In this document: positions 1 through 7,288 of the stretch, piece by piece
Layout of the letters: the number at the start of each line of letters is the position of its first letter
Position numbering within the stretch: the stretch's first letter is position 1
Origin: Deltaproteobacteria bacterium
Lineage (GTDB): Bacteria; Desulfobacterota; Syntrophobacteria; Syntrophobacterales; Syntrophobacteraceae
Assembly (NCBI GenBank): GCA_012517315.1
Contig: JAAYVE010000002.1
Coordinates: forward strand, 31,484 to 95,483
Direction: 5' to 3'
Length of the DNA stretch: 64,000 bases
Notes under the pieces: model-generated
Told to the model about the DNA's origin: nothing
What the model saw: the letters and a program-made list of their open reading frames with translations, nothing else
Database searches by the model: none
Program-made: the position numbers and the translations under genes

Positions 1-503
1 TGAAACCCGACTGGACGGTGGAGTTGATCGACACGGGCCTGGAAACGTTGACCGGTGGGCGCATCAAGCGCCTGGCACCCTACCTGGGCAACGAGACGTT
101 TATGCTCACCTGGGGAGACGGAGTGTCCGACGTGAATCTCCATGAACTCCTGAAATTCCACCGCTCCCACGGAAAGCTCGCCACTCTCACGGCGGTTCGC
201 CCGACGGCCCGCTTCGGTCACCTGGAACTCAACGGGGACTCGGTGACGGAGTTTTCCGAGAAACCGCAGACCAAGGAGGGGTGGATCAACGGTGCTTTCT
301 TTGTCCTCGAGCCCGGCGTGTTCGATTACATCGAAGGGGATCAGACCCAGTGGGAGCGGGAACCCCTGGAGGCGCTGGCCAGGGACGGGCAGCTCATGGC
401 CTACAAGCACACGTCGTTTTGGCAGTGCATGGATACCCTGCGTGACAAGAAACTTCTGGAATCTTTATGGAACTCCGGTAAGGCTCCCTGGAAGATCTGG
501 TGA
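1..503 (+). CDS. rfbF: Glucose-1-phosphate cytidylyltransferase, C-terminal part
   Basis: This is the C-terminal ~167 residues of a nucleotidyltransferase that joins CTP and glucose-1-phosphate to make CDP-glucose, the entry step to CDP-deoxysugars. The reading frame is open from base 3, so the start lies before the window. Diagnostic stretches are [11 protein letters not shown] (the metal- and sugar-binding region), [29 protein letters not shown] and the end [18 protein letters not shown], all typical of RfbF. The next gene, an NAD-dependent epimerase, starts 23 bases after the stop with its ribosome binding site in the gap, so the two are probably one operon. The N-terminal nucleotide-binding loop is outside the window. 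The family call is secure; use of exactly CTP/glucose-1-phosphate follows from family knowledge. Confidence 0.9.
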   Translation, partial: KPDWTVELIDTGLETLTGGRIKRLAPYLGNETFMLTWGDGVSDVNLHELLKFHRSHGKLATLTAVRPTARFGHLELNGDSVTEFSEKPQTKEGWINGAFFVLEPGVFDYIEGDQTQWEREPLEALARDGQLMAYKHTSFWQCMDTLRDKKLLESLWNSGKAPWKIW

Positions 504-526
504 CAGGGAAGGATGGAGGATCAGCG

Positions 527-1564
527 ATGCGAATCATGGTTACCGGCTCACAAGGATACATCGGCACGGTCCTTGTGCCCATGCTTCTGGAACTCGGGCA
601 TGACGTGGTGGGGCTCGACAGTGACCTGTACGAGCAGTGCACCTTTGGGAACGGGATGGTCTCCATTCCCGTCATCCGAAAAGATATTCGTGATGTGGAA
701 CGGACCGACCTGGAGGGGTTCGATGCGGTTTTGCACCTTGCCGGGCTGTCCAACGACCCCCTGGGGGATCTCAACCCCGAACTCACCTTCGAGATCAACC
801 ACAGGGCTTCCGTGCGCTTGGCCCGACTGGCCAAGGAAGTGGGAGTCAAACGCTACATCTTCGCCTCCTCATGCAGCAACTACGGTGCGGCCGGGGAAAA
901 CATGGTGAACGAGGAATCCCAGCTCAATCCCGTGACCCCTTACGGCGTTGCCAAGGTCCTGGTGGAACGGGATGTGGCCCCGCTCGCCGACGATGACTTC
1001 ACGCCGGTTTACCTGCGCAATGCCACGGCATACGGTGTTTCCCCCCGCTTGAGGTTTGACCTGGTTCTGAATAATCTGGTGGCCTGGGCCTACACGACGG
1101 GGCTGGTCTATATCAAGAGCGACGGCACGCCGTGGCGCCCCATCGTTCACATTCGCGACATTTCTCGTGCGTTCATCGCGACCCTCAACGCACCCAAAGA
1201 AAAGGTTCACAACCAGGCGTTCAACGTGGGCGTCAACACGGAGAACTACCGGATTCGCGAGATCGCCGATGTGGTCAAGGAAACGGTGCCCGGATGCCGC
1301 ATCGAATACGCCGCCGACGGGGGGCCGGACAAACGGTGCTATCGTGTCGAATGCAGCAAGCTCCCCAAAGCGGTTCCGGAATTCAAGCCCGAGTGGGACG
1401 TGAGAAAAGGGGCTCGTGAGCTTTACGAAACTTACAAACGGATCGGTTTGACCCTCGAGGAGTTTGAGGGGCCGAAATACCAGCGCATCGGGCATATCAA
1501 GCATCTGTTGAGTACTGGAAAGCTGGATCCGTCGTTGCGCTTCAATACAGGCAACGGACAATAG
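527..1564 (+). CDS. NAD-dependent epimerase/dehydratase (extended SDR)
   Basis: A 345-residue extended short-chain dehydrogenase that probably reduces, epimerises or dehydrates a nucleotide-linked sugar. The Rossmann glycine motif GSQGYIG lies at residues 7-13 and the catalytic YxxxK is Y139-K143 (YGVAK), preceded by SSCSNYG. The C-terminal half has the substrate-side motif [12 protein letters not shown], common in sugar SDRs. The ATG at 527 was chosen because GGATGGAGGA lies just upstream and the protein then begins MRIMVTG, the usual SDR start; an in-frame GTG at 500 would overlap the previous gene. Position between rfbF and three C-methyltransferases suggests a role in a CDP- or dTDP-deoxysugar branch. 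The exact substrate cannot be read from sequence. Confidence 0.88.
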   Translation: MRIMVTGSQGYIGTVLVPMLLELGHDVVGLDSDLYEQCTFGNGMVSIPVIRKDIRDVERTDLEGFDAVLHLAGLSNDPLGDLNPELTFEINHRASVRLARLAKEVGVKRYIFASSCSNYGAAGENMVNEESQLNPVTPYGVAKVLVERDVAPLADDDFTPVYLRNATAYGVSPRLRFDLVLNNLVAWAYTTGLVYIKSDGTPWRPIVHIRDISRAFIATLNAPKEKVHNQAFNVGVNTENYRIREIADVVKETVPGCRIEYAADGGPDKRCYRVECSKLPKAVPEFKPEWDVRKGARELYETYKRIGLTLEEFEGPKYQRIGHIKHLLSTGKLDPSLRFNTGNGQ

Positions 1565-1759
1565 AACCCATTCAACCGGAGGACTTGGTTCCTCTCCTTC
1601 AACCTTGCCTTGCACCATTGCCAGGGCTTTCCGAGATCCACCCCATTGCCACGGTTGCACCTATCCTTCACTTGAGCGGCACAGCGTCATGCCATCTCGG
1701 CCGGACTTTCCCGGCCCGAAGAGAACCTGCGCCTTGCCGCCAACCCAGAGGAGCATTTG

Positions 1760-2989
1760 ATGAACAGTGACCACAGGGTCTGTCGCTCCTGCATGCAGCC
1801 GGAGCCTCAGATCTTTCTGGATTTGGGCGACACGCCTCTCGCCGATCGCATTCTCACCGGGGCGCAACTTGGTGAGCACGAGCCGCATTTTCCGCTCCAG
1901 GTGGCGTTCTGCCGCCACTGCGGGTTGGCCCAGATCCTCGAAACAGTCCCACCGGAAGTGCTTTTCTGTGAGGACTACCCCTACTACTCTTCTTTTTCAC
2001 CGGCGCTTTTGCAGCATTCCAGGGAAAACGCTACGGAACTGATAAGAGTGCGCAATCTCGATGCTTCGAGCTTCGTTGTCGAACTGGCGAGCAACGATGG
2101 TTACCTGCTGAAGAATTACGTGGAACAGGGAATCCCCTGCCTGGGAATCGATCCGGCCGATGGGCCCGCGAAAGCGGCTGTAAAGATCGGCGTCCCGACT
2201 CTATGCACTTTCTTCACGACGGAACTGGCCCGGCAGATGGCCGGCGAGGGGCGCAGCGCCGACGTCATCCACGCAAACAACGTCCTGGCCCACGTGGCCG
2301 ATACCAACGGCTTTGTGGAAGGCATCCGTATTCTCCTCAAAGACGACGGCGTGGCGGTCATCGAGGTTCCCTACGTGAGAGACCTCATCGACCATTGCGA
2401 ATTCGACACCATCTATCACGAGCACCTCTGTTATTTCTCCGTGACAGCGCTCGATCACCTGTTTCGCAGGCATTCCCTTTTCTTGAACGACGTCAGGAGA
2501 CTGCCCATCCATGGGGGATCTCTGCGCCTCTACGTAGAGCCCCGGGAAAGGGTGGGTGAGGCGGTCAGATCGCTCCTAGCGGAGGAGCGCCGACTGCACG
2601 TCGACCGCTTCGGATACTATGAGGATTTCGCCGCACGGGTGAAGGGACTCAAGGAGGATCTCGCCTCGCTTTTGAAGGGTCTCAAGGCAGAGGGAAAGAC
2701 CATTGCGGCGTACGGAGCGGCGGCGAAGGGGAGCACTCTCATCAACTATGCCGACGTAGGAACGGATCTCATCGACTATGTGGTGGACCGGAACGTGCAT
2801 AAGCAAGGCAAGTTCATGCCCGGAAAGCACCTGCCCATCTGTGAACCCGACCGCCTGGTGCGGGACATGCCCGATTACGTGCTCATGCTGGCATGGAACT
2901 TCGCGGATGAGATCATGAAACAGCAAAGCGAGTACCGGCAGAGGGGGGGGAAGTTCATCATTCCCATCCCCACCGTGCGCATTGTTTGA
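1760..2989 (+). CDS. NDP-sugar C-methyltransferase (zinc-binding, SAM-dependent)
   Basis: A 409-residue protein with the three-part layout of NDP-hexose C-methyltransferases. The N-terminal zinc module has Cys pairs C8/C11 and C51/C54 (CRSC and CRHC). The SAM-binding Rossmann core contains [11 protein letters not shown] near residue 105. The C-terminal module has [12 protein letters not shown] and [13 protein letters not shown]. Such enzymes add a methyl group to a carbon of a keto-deoxysugar to make branched-chain sugars. An in-frame TTG sits directly before the ATG used here; the ribosome binding site CCAGAGGAGC fits either. It is the first of three similar enzymes in a row and the most divergent of them in its core motifs. 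The 195-base gap upstream shows no further gene. Confidence 0.87.
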   Translation: MNSDHRVCRSCMQPEPQIFLDLGDTPLADRILTGAQLGEHEPHFPLQVAFCRHCGLAQILETVPPEVLFCEDYPYYSSFSPALLQHSRENATELIRVRNLDASSFVVELASNDGYLLKNYVEQGIPCLGIDPADGPAKAAVKIGVPTLCTFFTTELARQMAGEGRSADVIHANNVLAHVADTNGFVEGIRILLKDDGVAVIEVPYVRDLIDHCEFDTIYHEHLCYFSVTALDHLFRRHSLFLNDVRRLPIHGGSLRLYVEPRERVGEAVRSLLAEERRLHVDRFGYYEDFAARVKGLKEDLASLLKGLKAEGKTIAAYGAAAKGSTLINYADVGTDLIDYVVDRNVHKQGKFMPGKHLPICEPDRLVRDMPDYVLMLAWNFADEIMKQQSEYRQRGGKFIIPIPTVRIV

Positions 2990-3025
2990 ACTGCCTTTTC
3001 GTTCACCTTCTCTCCAGGAGCATCC

Positions 3026-4282
3026 ATGAACCCACATCAGGCCGCCACCCATGAGCCCCCTCTGACGGGGGTTGACACAGCCGCCTTCTCCTGTCCTTCC
3101 TGCAACGGAGAGAAGGTGTCGCTTTTCCACAGGGTTGAGGCGTTTCCGGTCCATAGCACGCTCAACATGAAGACGCGGCAAATGGCCCTGGAGTACCCGC
3201 GGGGGAGGATCCATCTCGGGTTCTGCCCGCAGTGCGGCTTCATTTCCAACGTGGGCTTCGACCCAGACCTCATCCACTATTCCTCCCAGTGCGAAGAACC
3301 CCAGTGGTACTCGCCCACGTTCACCGCATTCGCACGCAGCCAGGCATCTGATTTGATCGACAGGTACGGCCTCTACGGCAAGGACATCATGGAGATCGGT
3401 TGCGGAAAGGGAGATTTCCTGATCCTCCTGTGTGAACTGGGAAACAACCGGGGAGTGGGGTTTGATCCGGCGTACGTGGATGAGAGGAATTTCAGCGAGG
3501 CGAGGAAACGGGTCACCTTCATCACCGACTATTACACCGAAAAGTATCGGGATTATGGGGCGGACTTCATCTGCTGCAGGATGACCCTGGAACACATCCA
3601 TTCCTGTGGGGCTTTCGTGCGCATGCTGAGAGCGTCCATCGGCGATCGCGAGACTACGGTGTTTTTCCAGGTGCCGGATGTGACGCGCATCCTGAGGGAC
3701 TGCTGTTTTGAGGACATCTACTACGAACACTGCTCCTATTTCAGCGCCGGCTCCCTGGCAAGGTTGTTTCGCGATTGCGGGTTCCACGTTCTGGACGTCC
3801 GAAAGGCCTACGGAGAACAGTATCTTACCCTAGAGGCCCGTCCTGCGGATACCAGTACGAATGCTGCACGAACCTTTGAAAATGACCAGGCCCTCTTGGC
3901 GGGGTTCGTCGGGGACTTCCAGGAGCGTGTCCGGCGCAAGATGGAACGGTGGCGGTCCTTGCTCTCGGCTTTTCACCGGCAAGGGAAGCGGGTCGTACTT
4001 TGGGGATCGGGATCGAAAGCGGTGGCATTCACCACCTGCCTGGGGATCCAGAGGGAAGTCGAATACACGGTGGATATCAATCCGTACCGGCAGGGCACCT
4101 TCCTGCCCGGTACGGGTCAGCCCATCGTTGCCCCTGCTTTTCTTTGCGACTACCGGCCTGATGTGGTGGTCGTCATGAACGCCGTCTACGTGACGGAGAT
4201 CCGCGGCGAACTGGATCGGCTGGGTCTCCATCCGGAAATCCTAACCCTGGAGAGTCCGTTCCGAAAGGAAAACCCACAATGA
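3026..4282 (+). CDS. SAM-dependent C-methyltransferase-like protein, second of three
   Basis: A 418-residue protein of the same overall design as its neighbours. The zinc module has CPSC near residue 24 and CPQC about 50 residues later. The SAM-binding motif is MEIGCGKGDFL near residue 125. The C-terminal module contains VVLWGSGSKAVAF and VDINPYRQGTFLPG. It probably methylates a nucleotide-linked keto-sugar, but the C-terminal module also resembles a nucleotide-sugar or ketone-binding fold, so another modification is possible. The ATG follows CTCCAGGAGC at a good distance. It overlaps the next gene by 4 bases (ATGA), which indicates translational coupling. The call is by family; the substrate is unknown. 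Confidence 0.82.
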   Translation: MNPHQAATHEPPLTGVDTAAFSCPSCNGEKVSLFHRVEAFPVHSTLNMKTRQMALEYPRGRIHLGFCPQCGFISNVGFDPDLIHYSSQCEEPQWYSPTFTAFARSQASDLIDRYGLYGKDIMEIGCGKGDFLILLCELGNNRGVGFDPAYVDERNFSEARKRVTFITDYYTEKYRDYGADFICCRMTLEHIHSCGAFVRMLRASIGDRETTVFFQVPDVTRILRDCCFEDIYYEHCSYFSAGSLARLFRDCGFHVLDVRKAYGEQYLTLEARPADTSTNAARTFENDQALLAGFVGDFQERVRRKMERWRSLLSAFHRQGKRVVLWGSGSKAVAFTTCLGIQREVEYTVDINPYRQGTFLPGTGQPIVAPAFLCDYRPDVVVVMNAVYVTEIRGELDRLGLHPEILTLESPFRKENPQ

Positions 4283-5478
4283 GCGAGGCGGCGAGGGCTC
4301 CGGAACCTTTTCTATGTCCTGTGTGCCGTTCGGGGGAGACAGAAGAATTCTTCCTCTTGAGAGGTGTGCCCATCCACTGCAACCTGCTCTGGCAAAGCCG
4401 CGACCGGGCAGTGGACGCCCCGCGGGGTGACCTGCGGCTGCGCTTTTGCCATGCCTGCGGACACGTCTTCAACAGTGCCTTCCGTGCGGAACTGATGGAA
4501 TACTCGGAGCGGTATGAAAATTCATTGCACTTTTCCCCTTTTTTTCAAGAGTATGCACGGGCCCTGGCGCAGGAACTGAGGGACCGATACGGGCTGCGGA
4601 ACAAGCACGTGGTGGAGATCGGCTGCGGGAAAGGAGAATTCCTGACCCTTCTCTGCCGGGAGGGAGACAACCGGGGGACCGGGTTCGATACCAGCTATGA
4701 ACCCGGACGACACCGAGACATGACGAACGGTCGCGTGACCTTTGTGCGGGATTTCTTCGGTCCGCAGCATGCCCACCTGGCTCCCGACCTGGTGGTTTGC
4801 AGGCATGTCCTGGAGCACGTGGAGAACCCTCTCCGTTTCCTCGTGGAAGTGAAGGAAACTCTCAGGAATTGTCACGAGGCCGGGGTCTTTTTCGAAGTCC
4901 CCAATGCCATGTTCATTTTCAGGGACCTCAGCATCTGGGACCTCATCTACGAACACTGTGGCTGTTTCACCAGGGAATCCCTCAGGGCAGCCTTCCAGTT
5001 GGCCGGGTTCTGCGTGAGTTCCGTCGGAACCGCCTTTTCTCGGCAGTTCCTCACCATCGAGGCTCAGGCCCGGAATGGTTCCTGCCCCGGCATCTGGGAT
5101 TCCCGCGCCATTGAGGAAAAATATGTGCCTTATGTGCAGCGTTTTTCCCGGAATTTCCAGGATAAAGTGGAGGAATGGAGCCGAAGGCTTCAGGAGATCC
5201 AGGAATCCCGTGGGAAGGTCGTGGTTTGGGGAGCGGGTTCAAAAGGAGCAGGCTTCCTGAACATGGTGCCGGGGGCGGACAAGGTCCGCTACGTGGTGGA
5301 CATCAACCCTCACAAACAGGGGAAACATGTGGCAGGTTCCGGGCAGACCATTGTCAATCCTGAATTTCTGACGAAATATCGTCCCAAAGTGATTCTGGTC
5401 ATGAATCCCGCCTATCTGGATGAAATCCGGCGCATGTGCGAGGCAATGGGCCTTGCCGCTCAACTCTTGCGGGTATGA
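4279..5478 (+). CDS. SAM-dependent C-methyltransferase-like protein, third of three
   Basis: A 399-residue paralogue of the preceding gene. It keeps the Cys pairs CPVC and CHAC, the SAM motif VEIGCGKGEFLTLLC, HVLEHVENPLRF after the core, and the C-terminal VVVWGAGSKGAGF with VDINPHKQGKHV. The close match of motif order and spacing with 3026-4282 points to a tandem duplication. It overlaps the upstream stop by 4 bases and ends about 40 bases before the sugar transferase start, so it is within the same transcript. Likely role: methylation of a keto-deoxysugar on a nucleotide carrier in the cytoplasm. Having two such close paralogues next to each other suggests two methylation positions or two substrates. 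Confidence 0.82.
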   Translation: MSEAARAPEPFLCPVCRSGETEEFFLLRGVPIHCNLLWQSRDRAVDAPRGDLRLRFCHACGHVFNSAFRAELMEYSERYENSLHFSPFFQEYARALAQELRDRYGLRNKHVVEIGCGKGEFLTLLCREGDNRGTGFDTSYEPGRHRDMTNGRVTFVRDFFGPQHAHLAPDLVVCRHVLEHVENPLRFLVEVKETLRNCHEAGVFFEVPNAMFIFRDLSIWDLIYEHCGCFTRESLRAAFQLAGFCVSSVGTAFSRQFLTIEAQARNGSCPGIWDSRAIEEKYVPYVQRFSRNFQDKVEEWSRRLQEIQESRGKVVVWGAGSKGAGFLNMVPGADKVRYVVDINPHKQGKHVAGSGQTIVNPEFLTKYRPKVILVMNPAYLDEIRRMCEAMGLAAQLLRV

Positions 5479-5518
5479 GTGGTGTGGTTTTTCAAAATCT
5501 CCTAAGGGGAGACTTGAG

Positions 5519-6934
5519 ATGCTGAAAGAATACGCAGTATGGTTGACAAGGGCATTTCGCCTGTTCGACGTCCTGCTGATCCTCTTGTCTTTCCTGTTTG
5601 TCCGCCACTTTTATTTTTATCAGGATGTTGCGGATCAGTTGGAGAGGTCGTCCACGTTCCAGCAGGTCTTGCTGCTGTGGACAGTCTTCTGGTTTTTTGT
5701 CGCCAAGCGTTTGCGGATCTATGACTCCAGGCGGATAGAATCGTTCATCTACGAAGTGTGGGATGTTGTGAAGGCGGCGGCCATCGCCATGTCTGCCGCC
5801 ATTATCCCTGTCCTCTTCTTCAAGCCCCTCGCCGAAGGATTGAAGTTCTTTGCATCCGTATTCGTTTTCCAGATTTTTGTCCTCGTGGCTTTCCGCTCCT
5901 TACTCCGCAAGTCGCTGAGGTACTTGCGGAGCCGTGGCTACAATTTTCGCCGGGTGCTTATCGTGGGGTGCAACGAGAGGGCCGCAAGACTGGCACAGGA
6001 AATAGAGAGTTCGCCCCAACTGGGACTCCACGTGATTGGCTTCATCGATGCCCCCAACGGCAACGGCCGCTCCTGCAACGGGTATCATTTCAATGTCCTC
6101 GGTACCCTCGACGACCTGGAAAGAATTGCCCGGGAGCGCGTTATCGACGAAGTCTTCATTCGGCTTCCCATCAAATCCTTCTACTCGGAAATCGAAAAGA
6201 TTCTAAGATTTTGTGAGACGGTGGGAGTGGATGCCAAAGTCCCGGCCGACCTCTTCAACCTGGACCTATCCAAGTCGGCCGTGTCCGACGAATTCGGCCT
6301 TCCGGTCATCGATCTTTACACGAGTCCCAGGATGAACGGGCAGCTGCTCCTCAAACGGTTCATGGATGTCTGCATTTCTCTCGTGCTGCTCATCGCCTGG
6401 TTTCCTCTGATGCTCGTTGTTGCTGCGCTCATCAAGGCAACGTCCAAGGGCCCGGTCTTTTTCAAGCAGCAGCGGGTTGGGTACAACGGCAGGCTGTTCA
6501 CCCTGTGGAAATTTCGCACTATGGTGAACGATGCCGATACTCTCAAGGAGAGACTCAAAGACCTAAACGAGGTATATGGTCCTGCCTTCAAGATCAAGGA
6601 CGATCCGAGGATCACCAAGATTGGGAAATTCCTGAGGCGCACGAGCATCGACGAGATTCCCCAACTGTGGAACGTGCTGCGAGGGGACATGAGCCTCGTG
6701 GGGCCCAGACCTCCTGTTCCCAAGGAGGTGGAGCAGTATATCCTGAGGGACCGCCGCCGTTTGAGCGTGAAGCCGGGGATCACAGGCGTCTGGCAGGTGT
6801 GCGGCAGGAACTGTGTGCCCTTTGACAAATGGATGGAGATGGACCGGCAGTATATCGACGAGTGGTCCATCTGGCTGGACCTCAAGATTCTCGCCAAGAC
6901 CCTTCCCGCCGTCTTCAGGGGCACAGGCCTGTGA
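5519..6934 (+). CDS. Polyprenyl-phosphate sugar transferase (WbaP/WcaJ type), first of three
   Basis: A 471-residue membrane enzyme that moves a sugar-1-phosphate from a nucleotide sugar to undecaprenyl phosphate, starting glycan synthesis at the inner membrane. The N-terminus has four hydrophobic segments up to about residue 130, followed by a Rossmann-like region (RVLIVGCNERAARLA). The catalytic C-terminal domain begins with KRFMDVCISLVLL and carries FFKQQRVGYNGRLFTLWKFRTM, RRTSIDEIPQLWNVLRGDMS and LVGPRPP, all hallmarks of the bacterial sugar transferase family. The ATG at 5519 follows CTAAGGGGAG; a longer frame from 5420 would overlap the methyltransferase without benefit. It is the last gene of the first operon before a leader region. 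Confidence 0.92.
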   Translation: MLKEYAVWLTRAFRLFDVLLILLSFLFVRHFYFYQDVADQLERSSTFQQVLLLWTVFWFFVAKRLRIYDSRRIESFIYEVWDVVKAAAIAMSAAIIPVLFFKPLAEGLKFFASVFVFQIFVLVAFRSLLRKSLRYLRSRGYNFRRVLIVGCNERAARLAQEIESSPQLGLHVIGFIDAPNGNGRSCNGYHFNVLGTLDDLERIARERVIDEVFIRLPIKSFYSEIEKILRFCETVGVDAKVPADLFNLDLSKSAVSDEFGLPVIDLYTSPRMNGQLLLKRFMDVCISLVLLIAWFPLMLVVAALIKATSKGPVFFKQQRVGYNGRLFTLWKFRTMVNDADTLKERLKDLNEVYGPAFKIKDDPRITKIGKFLRRTSIDEIPQLWNVLRGDMSLVGPRPPVPKEVEQYILRDRRRLSVKPGITGVWQVCGRNCVPFDKWMEMDRQYIDEWSIWLDLKILAKTLPAVFRGTGL

Positions 6935-7017
6935 GGGACTTATGACATCAAAAACATGACATTTCAGCAGCCTGCCGAGTCCTCGTTCCTTTTTCCACTG
7001 TACTGGTTCGTTTTCGG

Positions 7018-7047
7018 TTGACAGAACCTTCTCCCCTTCACTATAGG
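7018..7047 (+). promoter_or_regulatory. Candidate sigma-70 promoter before the large secreted proteins
   Basis: A perfect -35 box TTGACA at 7018-7023 is followed, after 18 bases, by TATAGG at 7042-7047, which matches the -10 consensus at four of six bases. It lies in the 354-base gap between the sugar transferase and the first large secreted protein. Transcription from here would give a leader of about 235 bases. The spacing is one base longer than ideal and the -10 box is weak, so this is only a candidate. Confidence 0.4.
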
Positions 7048-7102
7048 TTGGGGCCATCGGCGCACCCGGATGCTTTCATGATCCCCGTTTTCCCGGTGTT
7101 GA

Positions 7103-7155
7103 CCTGTCTTGGCTCGAGAGGTTAAGACAGGGAAACCCTCAAGGGGTCCTTTTTC
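7103..7155 (+). promoter_or_regulatory. Leader hairpins with terminator-like end (possible attenuator)
   Basis: Two adjacent structures lie in the leader of the secreted-protein gene. The first pairs CCTGTCTT (7103-7110) with AAGACAGG (7124-7131), a perfect 8-bp stem. The second pairs GGA...CCC with GGG...TCC at about 7131-7150, with a small internal mismatch, and is followed at once by TTTTT. This is the form of an intrinsic terminator placed inside a 5' leader. I compared it by eye with cyclic-di-GMP riboswitches and found no convincing match. The remaining bases of the gap, 6935-7017 and 7156-7275, show no gene or clear motif. Confidence 0.35.
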
Positions 7156-7288
7156 CGTGGCGATGGTTCAACCAGGTGAGGAGGAAAGGTGGTGGAGGTG
7201 AGTCAAACGTCTGACTCTATGGTCTCCAGGGCTCTTGAGTGACCACGCTCCACCTTGTTTACCGCAAATCAGTGCAAAGGGGCTAATC

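Noticed and set aside
7103..7155. Cyclic-di-GMP riboswitch
   Set aside because: The GACAGGGAAACC stretch is superficially similar, but the conserved receptor and GCAAAGCC core are missing.
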